DNA from: Methanoregula sp.
GTDB taxonomy: Archaea > Halobacteriota > Methanomicrobia > Methanomicrobiales > Methanospirillaceae
Reading direction: 5' to 3'
Length of the DNA stretch: 64,000 nucleotides
NCBI GenBank assembly: GCA_030694985.1
Contig: JAUYTV010000050.1
Span: 1-64,000, forward strand
The notes under the pieces were generated by a model. The model saw only the letters and a list, made by a program, of their open reading frames with translations. It was not told where the DNA came from and ran no database searches. The position numbers and the translations under genes were made by a program. Positions 1 through 9,129 of the stretch are shown here, piece after piece (within the stretch, counting starts at the first letter, position 1; every line of letters starts with the position of its first letter).

Positions 1-1
1 A

Positions 2-373
2 GTGGACTGTACCGGCTGCCGCTACTGCATGCCCTGTCCTGCGGGCGTCAACATCCCGGAGTGTTTTGCATTCTACAACAACACCGCATTCTTTCCCCAC
101 AACCGGGAGAACCGGATGCTCTACATCATCCGTCTTGGCGGGATTATCGGGGATGTCCCTTCCTATGCCGGGCTATGTAAGCACTGCGGGAAATGCGAAC
201 GGATCTGCCCCCAGCACATTCCCATCCAGCAGCGGCTCAAAGAAGTTTCGGAAACTATGGAGGGACGGGGGTTGGGTACAAAGCGGGTTGTGATGAAAGC
301 GGTGATGGGTGGCGCACTGCGGCTCCAGAATATTGTTGGAAAGATCAAACGGATGGTTTCTGGGAAGAAGTAG
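2..373 (+). CDS. Aldo/keto reductase, C-terminal 4Fe-4S ferredoxin domain (5' partial)
   Basis: This is the end of a gene that enters from the left edge, so no start can be assigned. The visible 123 residues carry two cysteine clusters. The first is CTGCRYCMPCP near residues 3-13, and the second is CKHCGKCERICP at 59-70. Together they form the bis-[4Fe-4S] module that follows the TIM barrel in the archaeal and clostridial aldo/keto reductases. The flanking PSYAGLC and PQHIPIQ segments are typical of that family. The substrate is unknown. The family probably reduces carbonyls with electrons passed through the clusters. The catalytic barrel lies outside the window, so only the tail is supported. 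Confidence 0.85.
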   Translation: MDCTGCRYCMPCPAGVNIPECFAFYNNTAFFPHNRENRMLYIIRLGGIIGDVPSYAGLCKHCGKCERICPQHIPIQQRLKEVSETMEGRGLGTKRVVMKAVMGGALRLQNIVGKIKRMVSGKK

Positions 374-560
374 GGGATAGTAACGGGAATGTCAGGAGTT
401 TTTTCACATTCTGTCAACAAGAGGTAGTGGCATATCTGGTTCCCTGACGCATACCTTTTTCCCGTTTCTTTTTGAGAAAGATTAGTACAAGGTGCATGAC
501 TGCATGGAATCCGCAACGGCAGCGCCCGGACAATCCGGGGAGTACGCAGAGGAGTCCGGT

Positions 561-1127
561 ATGATACGGGACGCAAGCCAGCGTATCCGCATTGCCCGGA
601 CTCGCGGGGAACTCGGCACCATCCTTGTCCATGAGGTGCAGCAGTACACCCTCTTCGATCTCCAGATCATCGGAGGCCGTCTCTATAATGAGATAGAAAA
701 CCTCCCGTCACCCTACCGCGAAGCGATCCGCCCGTACTTCAATAAACAGCTCTTCGGGAAGCACCATGAACTTCTCGCACTGCACAGGCGCGGAGCGTTT
801 TTAGCGATGAATTCTCCCATTACCGATCCGGAAACCTTTCAGAAATTCTGCGATATGCTGCCCGAAGGAGTTTTTGCCTGGAATGATGCAAGTGATCGCA
901 ACCCGTACTTCCGCAACCCGAAGAACCGGCTCTTCTATTACCTGATATCTGCGTTTTCCATGTTTGTGCTCGATGAACCGGGCCACCCGGTAGGCATGCC
1001 GTTTCCCGGGGGATTCAAAGTCGAGCAGCGGGGGAGCGACTATTACTGCCTGATCCGGGACAAGGAAAAGGATGTGTTCTCCTCAATCTGCAATTTCTGC
1101 CCGGCCAAACAGACAGAGGAATCTTAA
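561..1127 (+). CDS. UPF0305 (DUF2115) family protein
   Basis: This 188-residue protein belongs by eye to UPF0305, a family of unknown function found almost only in methanogens. The diagnostic stretches are a LPEG motif following FCDM, a FPGGFKV segment, and a terminal cysteine pair in CNFCPAKQ. The frame is open back to a GTG at 492 and an ATG at 504. The ATG at 561 is preferred because GAGGAG lies six bases upstream and it gives the usual family length. The conserved C-terminal cysteines could bind a metal, but that is inference. It stands alone between the reductase tail and a convergent cysteine-cluster gene. Confidence 0.75.
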   Translation: MIRDASQRIRIARTRGELGTILVHEVQQYTLFDLQIIGGRLYNEIENLPSPYREAIRPYFNKQLFGKHHELLALHRRGAFLAMNSPITDPETFQKFCDMLPEGVFAWNDASDRNPYFRNPKNRLFYYLISAFSMFVLDEPGHPVGMPFPGGFKVEQRGSDYYCLIRDKEKDVFSSICNFCPAKQTEES

Positions 1128-1299
1128 AGGATAACTGCCAGTCCCTTCAGAAAATAAGGTGTACTGCTTTTTTCGTAACCGGGACAGAAAATTTCCCATT
1201 ATTAAAAAAATGCCCAAATGCTGTGAAGTCCGGATAGATCTCTGGTAAAAAAACGGGGGATTAATTGTTGTTGAATCTGAATGTTAAAAAATTCAGTTT

Positions 1300-2016
1300 T
1301 TAATCGTTCAAGATCCTGTGCTCTTTAAGTCCCCCGTCATAATAAACCTTGATGGCGATCTCATCACCTTTTAAAAATCCCCTCATCCGATCGTCATACA
1401 CTTTCTGCACGTGGCGGAGGTGGTGGCGGGTGAAATAGTGCTGCATGTATTCGAGGAACTGGATCTCCTGCGTGAGAAACGCGTTCTCATACTCCTTTGC
1501 CTCACGGGCGAGAGTAAGGCTCTCGTCATCAGGGATAGTGGCATCATATTCCCCGTGCTGGTCAAGTCCGGAGAACTGCCGCCAGTCCACAGTACCATGG
1601 TCATCAGGTTCCCTGTGGAGCATGTACGGGTACACGCGGCAGATGGCAAACCGGTTATCATATATGCGACACTTGCCGTCTTTTAAAAACCAGCAGGACC
1701 CGATCGCATCCTCCTGTGTCCGCAGGGCATACCCTGAGACATAAAATGTCCCGTTCTGGTCGCAGAACTCCGGTGACGGGGCCGGTTCGAGCGCATCCGG
1801 ATCAATGGCTTTTATTGTCGTCACGTCCCTGTCGAGCAGGAACACATGCCCGTTGAACTCTCTTGTGCAGCACTTTGCACAGGATGTGCAGGAAAATCCG
1901 ATCTCCCGGATTATTCCAGCGAAACGTTCTATGGGATACTCAAAGAGACTGTTGCGCTCCTGCGTCAGCGCAGCGATGCGTAAAGGAATGGGGGTTAAGG
2001 AAACGGGGATCACCAC
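1300..2016 (-). CDS. YkgJ-family cysteine-cluster protein
   Basis: The 238-residue protein has the N-terminal CTSCAKCC cluster (residues 43-50 from this start) and later single cysteines in SCWFLKDGKC and AICRVYPY. This is the pattern of the YkgJ/CxxCxxCC family, which is predicted to chelate zinc or iron. Its biochemical role is unknown. The start is uncertain: two adjacent GTG codons (2016 and 2013) are the only upstream initiators before the cysteine cluster, and no clear ribosome-binding site is visible. It converges with the UPF0305 gene and is divergent from the flavoprotein gene that follows. Confidence 0.7.
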   Translation of the reverse strand: MVIPVSLTPIPLRIAALTQERNSLFEYPIERFAGIIREIGFSCTSCAKCCTREFNGHVFLLDRDVTTIKAIDPDALEPAPSPEFCDQNGTFYVSGYALRTQEDAIGSCWFLKDGKCRIYDNRFAICRVYPYMLHREPDDHGTVDWRQFSGLDQHGEYDATIPDDESLTLAREAKEYENAFLTQEIQFLEYMQHYFTRHHLRHVQKVYDDRMRGFLKGDEIAIKVYYDGGLKEHRILND

Positions 2017-2141
2017 AATTGTTTTTTTTATTGAAACTGTGATGGCAGTGTTTATTGCTTTATCGAAGTGTTTTATCTTTCAGCAGTGTTGTTTTAGATC
2101 CAGCCACAGCATTTTTGCCTTCCGGTGTGATAGTTGTGGTA

Positions 2142-3023
2142 ATGGAACCCGTGCGTGAACTCATCCTCTGCAGGGAATTTGGTGATGGTGCCAATCGCGT
2201 GTCGCTTACTCTGCACCGCGAGGATTTCTCAGATTTGTATCCCGGTATGATCCGGTTTACGCTGTCCGTTTTGTCCAATAAAAAGACCCGTGCTGTATTC
2301 AGGACCAACACGTATGAGTACTCACCGCTGGTTCCCTTAAAGGCAGAGACTGTCGCCTTAAAGACTGCGGAAGACTGGGAAGATCAACTCCGCACAAATC
2401 CCGCTCTCTTCTTCCAGGATCATTGGCCAGAGACCCCCCGGCACACGCGTGCCTCCTCTCCTGATGTGGTTGTTATCCAGGGAAGCCCCCGTGGGGATGG
2501 CAACTGCGGCATTCTCGCCGGTTGGGCTATGGAGACCGCTCACGAATTTGATAAAACCATACGGGTGATTTACCCACATGACATGAGTATCCATTGCTGT
2601 ATCGGGTGTTACCAGTGTTATAACACCGGCTCGTGCGTCTTTGACGATGACATGGATGAAATTATTGATGCAATCAGGGGGACGTCTCTTTTTATTATCT
2701 GTTCTCCTGTCTATACAAATACCGTAACCGGGGGTCTCAAGCTGGTTATTGACCGTTGCCAGGCTTACCATGCAGAGCGGGTGATATACGGAGGGAAGCA
2801 GGGACAAAAAGGGTTACTGTTTTCAGTTGCCGGAAGAAAAGGGGAAGTGAATTTTACCTGTGTGACCCGCGTCATTACAGCGTTTTTGCGGAACCTGGAT
2901 ATTGAACCCTCCGGAGAAATTCTCATTGACCATGTTGATGCAGTTAAGGATATCCGGACCATTCCCGGTTTAAAGCGCAATGTCAGGGAAAAAGTGATTA
3001 GTCTCTTAAATAATCCATCGTAA
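2142..3023 (+). CDS. NADPH-dependent FMN reductase / iron-sulfur flavoprotein-like
   Basis: The last 190 residues form a flavodoxin-like FMN domain. A phosphate-binding loop is visible in QGSPRGDGNCGIL, the cysteine-rich loop CCIGCYQCYNTGSC follows, and SPVYTNTVTGGLK is typical of the family. The cysteine loop resembles the cluster-binding region of archaeal iron-sulfur flavoproteins. The first 100 residues are not recognised and may be a separate small domain. The frame is open from 2055, but ATG 2142 begins the first credible protein sequence. The likely role is redox transfer or oxidant detoxification in the cytoplasm; the physiological partner is unknown. A second, shorter family member lies at 5.6 kb. 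Confidence 0.75.
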   Translation: MEPVRELILCREFGDGANRVSLTLHREDFSDLYPGMIRFTLSVLSNKKTRAVFRTNTYEYSPLVPLKAETVALKTAEDWEDQLRTNPALFFQDHWPETPRHTRASSPDVVVIQGSPRGDGNCGILAGWAMETAHEFDKTIRVIYPHDMSIHCCIGCYQCYNTGSCVFDDDMDEIIDAIRGTSLFIICSPVYTNTVTGGLKLVIDRCQAYHAERVIYGGKQGQKGLLFSVAGRKGEVNFTCVTRVITAFLRNLDIEPSGEILIDHVDAVKDIRTIPGLKRNVREKVISLLNNPS

Positions 3024-3105
3024 CTCCAGGTCTTGTGGGTTTATTCCATGTTCAAGAGAAGTCCTTTTTTACTTGGGCTTCACATCCTATCATAAGGAGA
3101 GGATT

Positions 3106-3291
3106 ATGGAAACTATATTAAAAGTGATATCCTTTTTTGTCGGATTGTTTGTGATAGCAAACGGTGTCTGGGTAATGTACACGCCGCCATATGGAGATGA
3201 GCCCATTGGGCTGGCAATTATTGCGGTGGGCATTTTTATTCCGGTAATCACCCTTCTCGTTGCCAGGAGTAGCCAAAGGCATTACGATTAA
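3106..3291 (+). CDS. Small two-helix membrane protein
   Basis: This 61-residue protein has two hydrophobic segments, roughly residues 5-23 and 33-53. A short polar hairpin containing PPYGDEP separates them, and the tail is basic. The start at ATG 3106 is supported by AAGGAGAGG ending four bases upstream, one of the strongest ribosome-binding sites in this region. No family is recognised beyond generic small membrane proteins of methanogens. It follows the flavoprotein by about 80 bases and could be cotranscribed, but nothing shows a functional link. Confidence 0.65.
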   Translation: METILKVISFFVGLFVIANGVWVMYTPPYGDEPIGLAIIAVGIFIPVITLLVARSSQRHYD

Positions 3292-3341
3292 CCGGTAAGT
3301 GAAGGAATGCTTTGCCGGTAAAACCCGGCACACCATAAAAA

Positions 3342-3842
3342 TTAGTGGTATGACCTGAACGGCACATACGCATCATAGATCTTTACTTTATCACCTTGGG
3401 GCGTGTATGCCCAGACCTCTGCCCGGTCAACGTATCCCATCTTTGTGGTGCTGCGCAATGATACAGAGCTTCCTTTATAGAGTGGCCTTTTGATGGAACC
3501 GGTCTCAACAACGCCGTCGGACCGTGTGACGATCACATCAAGTTGCGGGATCACATTGAGCCCTTTTCCACCAGTGCACGTCACGGTGATCTGTGGATCA
3601 ACGGCCTCACCATTGCTCGCTACCTGAACATCGATGCTCCAGGCATCCGGCAGGGTCTGGGTTGGTCCGGGTGTTAACGAGGCGCTGGTAGTTTTTACGG
3701 GAGCCGGTGTGGCAGTTGCAATGGTTTCAACAGCGGTTGGCACCGGTGTTGCAACAGGTGCTGCCGGCTGCTGTGTGCAGCCTGCTGCCAGGAGCAGGAA
3801 GACAAGTACGAAAAAGAGGGAAAAAACCCATCTGGTGTTCAT
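3342..3842 (-). CDS. Secreted lipoprotein, unknown function
   Basis: The protein has a positively charged N-terminus, a hydrophobic core and a lipobox ending LLLAAGC. The Cys would be lipid-modified and anchored to the outer face of the membrane. A Thr/Pro/Ala-rich spacer follows, probably O-glycosylated, and then a compact domain of about 100 residues beginning near DAWSIDVQV. That domain looks all-beta and Ig-like by hydrophobic pattern, but no named family is recognised. ATG 3842 is chosen; another ATG lies at 3848. It converges with the small membrane protein gene upstream. Confidence 0.7.
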   Translation of the reverse strand: MNTRWVFSLFFVLVFLLLAAGCTQQPAAPVATPVPTAVETIATATPAPVKTTSASLTPGPTQTLPDAWSIDVQVASNGEAVDPQITVTCTGGKGLNVIPQLDVIVTRSDGVVETGSIKRPLYKGSSVSLRSTTKMGYVDRAEVWAYTPQGDKVKIYDAYVPFRSYH

Positions 3843-3886
3843 ATACACACATCTCTTTGAGAAATATTTGAGTGTTATGATTTCAG

Positions 3887-3896
3887 AAAAAAAAAA
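3887..3896 (-). terminator. Poly-T terminator of the DEAD-box gene
   Basis: A run of ten A on the plus strand reads as ten T on the minus strand, starting nine bases beyond the stop codon of the helicase gene. Archaeal transcription commonly ends at such T tracts without a hairpin. Confidence 0.55.
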
Positions 3897-3904
3897 CGGG
3901 GGCG

Positions 3905-5506
3905 TTAATATGCCCTCTTTCCCGCAGCCGGTTCAATACCGGTTGGCTGATTTCTGATGGTGCGCTCTTTCATGATGGAATAGACTTCATTGGCGTTTTC
4001 TTTTGGAATCTCTACAAAGGAGTAGGAGTCAAGAATCCTTATTGCGCCGATCGCTTTTCCGGGAATGCCGGTCTCACCGGCAATTGCACCAACAATATCT
4101 TTTGGAGCAACCTTGTGCTGCCTGCCGACAGCCAAAAAGAACCTGACCATGCCCACTTCCGCACCAGTGTCAGCAAAGTCGACCTCTTCGCGTTTCTCTG
4201 CCGGAGCTTCAAGGCGCTCTTCCATCTGCATCTTTAAAAGAGCAGCGGCGATTTCAACGGTGTTGAGATCTCCTTCTGTCTCCTTTTCAATGAGACGGGT
4301 AAAGGTTTCGAGACCTCCTGCCTGAATCGTCTCGCGCACGGCTTCAAGCACGGCCTTAGTTCTTGTCTCTGCCACATCGCTCTGCGAGGGAACGGGCATG
4401 CGGGGAATCTGGACCTTGGCATAGTGCTGGATCTCGCGGAGCTTGTTGAAATCTTTGGGCGAGACAAAGGTGATCGCCTTACCGCTTTTACCTGCGCGTC
4501 CGGTCCTGCCGATACGGTGGACATAATACTCCACATCCTGCGGGATGTCAAAGTTGATCACCATGTCAACATCTTCGACATCGATGCCGCGCGCAGCCAC
4601 ATCGGTTGCAATCAGGATCTCAATCGAGCCTTTCCTGAACCCTCCCATCACGCGGTCGCGCTGGGACTGTTTCATGTCGCCATGCAGTTCTTCGGCACGG
4701 TAACCACGGGCTTTGATCTTGCCTGCGAGTTCTTCTGCCCTGCGCTTGGTGTTGCAGAAGATGATTGAGAGGTGTGGGTCGGCAATATCGATCAGCCGGC
4801 AGAGGATATCGATCTTTTCGCGATCTTTAACTTCGATGTAGCTCTGTTCGATCTTTGGAACCGTCAGTTCAGCGTACTGGACTTTGACAAACTCGGGTTT
4901 GTTCATGAACCGCTTTGAGATATCAATGATAGGCTGGGGGAGGGTTGCAGAGAAGAGCAGGGTCTGGCGCTCTTGTGGAACTTTCTTTAAGATGAGTTCA
5001 ATGTCGTCCCTGAATCCCATGTCGAGCATCTGGTCGGCTTCATCGAGCACAACGGTCCGGACATCATGGAGTCCAAGTGTCCTGCGATCAAGATGGTCCA
5101 TCACGCGCCCGGGAGTACCGATCACTATGTGGACACCGGAATGGAGTGCCCGCAGCTGCCGGTCGATTGGCTGACCGCCATAGACCGGAAGAACGTAGAT
5201 CTTTGGGAGATGCGAGAGCAGATGTGAGAACTCTTCTGCGATCTGGATGCAAAGTTCACGGGTGGGACAGAGCACGATTGCCTGAACAACACGTTTTGTG
5301 GGATCGATCTTCTCTATGATGGGAATACCAAAAGCGGCAGTCTTGCCGGTTCCGGTTTGTGCCTGGGCGGTTACGTCACGCCCTGCCTGTATGAGAGGAA
5401 TGGCGAGTGCCTGGATAGGCGAGGGCTCTTCAAAGCCCATATCTTCAATGGCTTTTCCGATCTCCTTTGAAAGGTTGAAATCGGAGAACTGTATACGATT
5501 GTTCAT
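3905..5506 (-). CDS. deaD: DEAD-box ATP-dependent RNA helicase (CsdA/DeaD type)
   Basis: All core helicase motifs are visible in order: Q motif near GFEEPSPIQ, Walker A AQTGTGKT, motif Ia PTRELCIQ, DEAD within VLDEADQM, SAT within LFSATLP, motif V ATDVAARGID and motif VI HRIGRTGRAG. The C-terminal 80 residues, beginning near VGMVRFFLAVG, match the DbpA/CsdA RNA-binding domain that targets structured RNA such as rRNA. At 533 residues it is the length of archaeal DeaD proteins. It would unwind RNA during ribosome assembly or at low temperature. It is a single-gene unit with a poly-T stretch directly downstream. Confidence 0.93.
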   Translation of the reverse strand: MNNRIQFSDFNLSKEIGKAIEDMGFEEPSPIQALAIPLIQAGRDVTAQAQTGTGKTAAFGIPIIEKIDPTKRVVQAIVLCPTRELCIQIAEEFSHLLSHLPKIYVLPVYGGQPIDRQLRALHSGVHIVIGTPGRVMDHLDRRTLGLHDVRTVVLDEADQMLDMGFRDDIELILKKVPQERQTLLFSATLPQPIIDISKRFMNKPEFVKVQYAELTVPKIEQSYIEVKDREKIDILCRLIDIADPHLSIIFCNTKRRAEELAGKIKARGYRAEELHGDMKQSQRDRVMGGFRKGSIEILIATDVAARGIDVEDVDMVINFDIPQDVEYYVHRIGRTGRAGKSGKAITFVSPKDFNKLREIQHYAKVQIPRMPVPSQSDVAETRTKAVLEAVRETIQAGGLETFTRLIEKETEGDLNTVEIAAALLKMQMEERLEAPAEKREEVDFADTGAEVGMVRFFLAVGRQHKVAPKDIVGAIAGETGIPGKAIGAIRILDSYSFVEIPKENANEVYSIMKERTIRNQPTGIEPAAGKRAY

Positions 5507-5628
5507 ATCGCTGCTCTATTTCGCGTGTGAGCTCATAAGATGGTGCACTGAGACAGCCCCTTTTTAGTCCATCTGCCGGGAAATTTTATCTGCATGGAGG
5601 GAAATGGGATCATAATCAGGTGAAATGG

Positions 5629-6201
5629 ATGAAAGTTGTTGCATTTAATGGCAGTGCGCGCAAAGACGGAAACACGGCAATCCTTGTCGATACGGTGTTT
5701 GACGAACTGAAAAAAGCGGGAATAGAAACAGAACTTGTCCAGCTTGCAGGAAAGAAGATCCGGGGCTGCACTGCCTGCATGAAATGTTTTGAGAACCAGG
5801 ACCGTCGATGCGCGGTGAAAGGGGACGTGATAAATGACTGCATAGAGAAGATGCTTGATGCAGATGGTATCATTCTTGCTTCCCCTACGTATTTCACTGA
5901 TGTGTCGTCTGAGATGAAGGCTTTGATTGACCGGGCGGGATTTGTTGCCAAAGCCAACCAGGATATGTTCAGGAGGAAGGTGGGTGCAGGGATTATTGCC
6001 GTTCGCCGTGGTGGTGCAATTCATGCATTCGACACGCTCAACCATTTCTTCTTCATCAACCAGATGATCGTGCCGGGCTCGTCGTACTGGAACATCGGCA
6101 TCGGACTTGCTCCGGGCGATGTGAATGGCGATGACGAGGGGATTACAACCATGAGGACGCTTGGCATCAACATGGCGTGGCTGATGAAAAAGCTGGAATA
6201 A
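5629..6201 (+). CDS. Flavodoxin-fold NAD(P)H-dependent FMN reductase
   Basis: A 190-residue flavodoxin-like protein of the iron-sulfur flavoprotein/FMN reductase superfamily. The FMN phosphate loop is [14 protein letters not shown], followed by a CTACMKCF cysteine loop, the flavin-contacting [13 protein letters not shown] and an RRGGA loop. It lacks the unknown N-terminal domain of the related protein at 2.1 kb. ATG 5629 is preferred over the GTG at 5620 because AGGTGA sits five bases before it. It converges with the MBL hydrolase gene; a short T tract separates them. Confidence 0.8.
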   Translation: MKVVAFNGSARKDGNTAILVDTVFDELKKAGIETELVQLAGKKIRGCTACMKCFENQDRRCAVKGDVINDCIEKMLDADGIILASPTYFTDVSSEMKALIDRAGFVAKANQDMFRRKVGAGIIAVRRGGAIHAFDTLNHFFFINQMIVPGSSYWNIGIGLAPGDVNGDDEGITTMRTLGINMAWLMKKLE

Positions 6202-6223
6202 TCTTTTTTCTTCCCCCGGTTTT

Positions 6224-6967
6224 TTACACCGGAATTGTCAGGTCATCAGTAGCAACAATCAGACCCGGCCATTCTTTTTCGTACCGCTGCTTAAGGGAAA
6301 GCCGTTCGTCCACTTTCTTGTAAACTTCCGCTCCGAAATGCATGAGAGCAAGCCGCTTTGCGTGCGCCTGCCGGGCGATATAGATCGCGTCCTCCGGGTT
6401 GAGGTGTGGCCAGTCGGGGCTCTTTACCCCGGGTTTGAGCCCGCATTCGGTGATGAGGAGATCGGCATCCCTCCCGAGAGCTATTGCATTGTCGCAGACA
6501 CCGGTGTCGGTGCAGTAGGTGATCACCTTCCCGTCAATCTCCAGCCGGTACCCAAAACAGGGAGCGGGGTGGACGAGCGGGCGGCACTCCACAGTAAATG
6601 GTAGCGAATGCCTGCCTTCTGCCAGTTCAATGATATCCGCTTTATAGGGAAGACCGGAAAACGGCACCGTGTATGGCTCACGGACAAATGCATTGAGATC
6701 AGTTAAACTCCCGAGTTGGGTGTATACGTGCAGGCCTTTTTTTAACCGGAACTTGACGAGCGTGTGCAGCCCGGCGATGTGGTCGATATGGAGGTGACTG
6801 ATGAACAGGTACACCGGTTTTTTCTGGGTGATATACCGGTCCGCTTTTGCTATGCCATTTCCCGCGTCAAAGATGATATCATATTCCTCTGACTGGACAA
6901 GCACTGAGACCGTATTGCCGGCTGCTGTATCAAACCAGCCATTGGTGCCGAGAAATGTGACCTGCAT
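6224..6967 (-). CDS. MBL-fold metallo-hydrolase (RNase Z-like)
   Basis: The metal-binding motif HxHxDH is plain in SHLHIDHIAG, and further ligands follow in a CTDTG segment and a C-terminal MHFGAE. This is the beta-lactamase fold arrangement shared by RNase Z and related phosphodiesterases. The length, 247 residues, is short for a true tRNase Z. No flexible-arm exosite is apparent, so a general MBL hydrolase is the safer call. The start at ATG 6967 begins the first strand (QVTFLGTNG). The frame extends eight codons further upstream. Confidence 0.8.
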   Translation of the reverse strand: MQVTFLGTNGWFDTAAGNTVSVLVQSEEYDIIFDAGNGIAKADRYITQKKPVYLFISHLHIDHIAGLHTLVKFRLKKGLHVYTQLGSLTDLNAFVREPYTVPFSGLPYKADIIELAEGRHSLPFTVECRPLVHPAPCFGYRLEIDGKVITYCTDTGVCDNAIALGRDADLLITECGLKPGVKSPDWPHLNPEDAIYIARQAHAKRLALMHFGAEVYKKVDERLSLKQRYEKEWPGLIVATDDLTIPV

Positions 6968-7067
6968 ACCGGTGTATTGGTTGTCCAACAAAAAAATGGT
7001 TCAGGTGCAGATGATCCGTTTTTTATTTCTGAACATTGATGGTCGATATACGAAACGTGGAGAATTG

Positions 7068-7961
7068 ATGATCATGAAGCAAACCTATCTTGTTGTCATT
7101 GTTGCAGTCCTGTTCCTGTGCTGCATGTGTGTACCGGTGAGTGCAGTTATCCAGCAGGTTACTCTCAAAGGCGCGGTTGCAACCCTAAGTCCGCCCACGA
7201 ATACAATCACCATTGAACACCCCCAGCAGTACGGGTGTAACTATCCTGCGAGCGGTACACGGGTCTGCACGTATACCCCGATGAGTGTCGGGACTCTCAC
7301 TGGCACGGCACCGGATGTGGCGGCGTTTTCTCTCTTTAAAACCGGTGACCCGGTTGTTGCGACAAGCCTCGGTGGTGCAGGGGAGACCTGGATCACACTC
7401 GCAAAGTTGTTCGGTTCACGGCCAAACGAGGAGTTTGTGACCGATATTGTTGGAGATATCGGTACTATCCAAACCCCGCTCATTGGCAATTATGTTCTGG
7501 ATGCAACCACCATTCCGGACTGCTCGGCCTGCACGGGCACCACCTGTACCGCAATGTCTTCAGATGTCCGAGTGAAGAGCGAGGGAAAGGAAGTCTTTGC
7601 AAAGATACTCAAGCCCGGTGAATCGCTCAACTACAATGGCCGGAACGATGGTTCAAGTGTGGCAGTCACGTTTGTCAAAGGACAGGCATTGTCCGGCACC
7701 TGCCCGGGTAAAGCCGGTATGACCGGCCCCCAGGCAATCTCGGTGTATGTGGTTAAGATTGTGCCACCGATCAGCGCAGCACAAGTGGACATCCGCACGG
7801 CAACCACAACCCGGCCGGATGAGGCGCTGCCCCCACTGCCTCCGACTGCTACTTCCACCTCCCCTACACAAATTCCAACAACGAAATCCGGCATGCTGCC
7901 CCTCGCTGCGATCGGAGCGATCGGACTTGCAGGGCTCATTCTTGTGATGAGAAAGAAATAA
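7068..7961 (+). CDS. Exported membrane-anchored surface protein
   Basis: The protein starts with a signal peptide (hydrophobic residues about 6-22, ending VSA) and has an extracellular domain of roughly 230 residues. A Thr/Pro linker ends in TTKSG, then comes a single transmembrane helix and the basic tail MRKK. The ectodomain contains CNYPASGTRVC and CSACTGTTC, suggesting disulphides. No named domain is recognised. GGAG five bases before ATG 7068 supports this start; ATG 7074 is also possible. The C-terminal layout resembles that of three other exported proteins in this window. Confidence 0.75.
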   Translation: MIMKQTYLVVIVAVLFLCCMCVPVSAVIQQVTLKGAVATLSPPTNTITIEHPQQYGCNYPASGTRVCTYTPMSVGTLTGTAPDVAAFSLFKTGDPVVATSLGGAGETWITLAKLFGSRPNEEFVTDIVGDIGTIQTPLIGNYVLDATTIPDCSACTGTTCTAMSSDVRVKSEGKEVFAKILKPGESLNYNGRNDGSSVAVTFVKGQALSGTCPGKAGMTGPQAISVYVVKIVPPISAAQVDIRTATTTRPDEALPPLPPTATSTSPTQIPTTKSGMLPLAAIGAIGLAGLILVMRKK

Positions 7962-7963
7962 CA

Positions 7964-7976
7964 TTTTTTTGTTTTT
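7964..7976 (+). terminator. T-rich terminator
   Basis: Seven T, then G, then five T follow the stop codon of the exported protein gene by two bases. The rest of the interval to 8262 is AT-rich and shows no convincing gene. Confidence 0.5.
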
Positions 7977-8262
7977 CCTACATTTTGTGTGAGTAGGAAA
8001 GATTCCATGAAATTTTTTTTGAATCCGTCAGGATATGCAAAAAATCTCCAAAAACAAATAATTACGACGAAAAAAATTTTTGTTTAAACTTCAGCAGTAT
8101 GAATTTTGATCCGATCTACCTCACATATCTATCATGAATTACCCACAGCAAATGACAAAAAGCCATACTTTTTTTATTTGCGGGGATGCAAAGCGACGAC
8201 ATGAAAAAGCGTTCCCGGCAGCCGGTGATAAGGGAAAAAAGGATTGCGAATATGCCAGGAGA

Positions 8263-9111
8263 TTATTTGTTCTTTCTGGCAATGCCCCAGATAACGCAGA
8301 GCATACCGATCCCAAGAACGGGTAAGAACGGGGCAACCGGAGCCTTTGTAGGTGAGGCGGGGACATTGACGATAACAACCACCGGGGCAGGGGTTGGGGC
8401 GGTCGAGAATACGGCCGGGGTGTTCAAAGAGGAAATCGTTACATCGGTAACAGGGATCGCGGACTCTGCCTGTGCATGGCATTGGCTGTTATAATAATAC
8501 GGATAGCCTTCGGGACAGCACTGGCCTTCGCTTGTCGGGTATTGTCTAAACCCCTCACGGCATGTATGGCAGGCACCATCGTAATACTGGGGAGTATCCC
8601 ACGGACAACATGTGCCGGAATAACTGTCGTACACGCTGGTCTCACGGCACTGGTTGCACTTGCCATCATAATAATACGGATAACCTTTCGGGCAGCACTG
8701 GCCGCCGCTTGTCGATAACTTTTGATACCCATACTGGCATGCATTACAGACTCCATTATAATAATAGGGAGTGTTCGCCGGACAACAGGTTCCGGAATAA
8801 CTGTCATACACGCTGGTCTCACGGCACTGGTTGCACTTGCCGTTATAATAATACGGATAGCCTTCGGGACAGCACTGGCCGTTGCTTGTCGAGAACGTCT
8901 GATACCCATACCGGCATGCATGACAGGCTCCATCATAATAATACGGATAACTTTCGCGACAGCACTGACCGTCGCTCGTGGAGAAGATATAGTATCCTGC
9001 ACTGCAACTGCTGCTGTCATCCGCAGTTACCGGAGTTATAATCGCAAGGATCACAAGGATAAAACTTGCCGAAAGCAGGAGCCGGTATGTTGTCAAACGT
9101 GATGCACTCAT
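8263..9111 (-). CDS. Cysteine-rich repeat surface protein
   Basis: After a signal peptide (residues about 10-30, ending VTA) the mature protein consists of six units of 28-30 residues. Each has the pattern C-x(13,15)-CC-x(10)-C and nearly all carry a YYY or QYY aromatic run, for example GYPYYYNGKC. Units alternate between two subtypes (CxYGYQ and CRETSVYDSY), so the real repeat is a 59-residue dyad. A Pro/Val linker with PTKAPV precedes a transmembrane helix and the tail ARKNK. All repeat cysteines could form disulphides outside the cell. No family is recognised. A role as an adhesin or wall-associated stalk is inference only. Confidence 0.8.
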   Translation of the reverse strand: MSASRLTTYRLLLSASFILVILAIITPVTADDSSSCSAGYYIFSTSDGQCCRESYPYYYDGACHACRYGYQTFSTSNGQCCPEGYPYYYNGKCNQCRETSVYDSYSGTCCPANTPYYYNGVCNACQYGYQKLSTSGGQCCPKGYPYYYDGKCNQCRETSVYDSYSGTCCPWDTPQYYDGACHTCREGFRQYPTSEGQCCPEGYPYYYNSQCHAQAESAIPVTDVTISSLNTPAVFSTAPTPAPVVVIVNVPASPTKAPVAPFLPVLGIGMLCVIWGIARKNK

Positions 9112-9129
9112 TCACCCACCGCCGTATAG

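Noticed and set aside
8134-8325. 63-codon plus-strand frame
   Set aside because: It runs into the 3' end of the cysteine-repeat gene, is highly charged without pattern, and has no ribosome-binding site.
8439-9020. Long repetitive frame on the minus strand in a second reading frame of the cysteine-repeat gene
   Set aside because: It only mirrors the DNA repeats of the real gene and has no signal peptide or start signal of its own.
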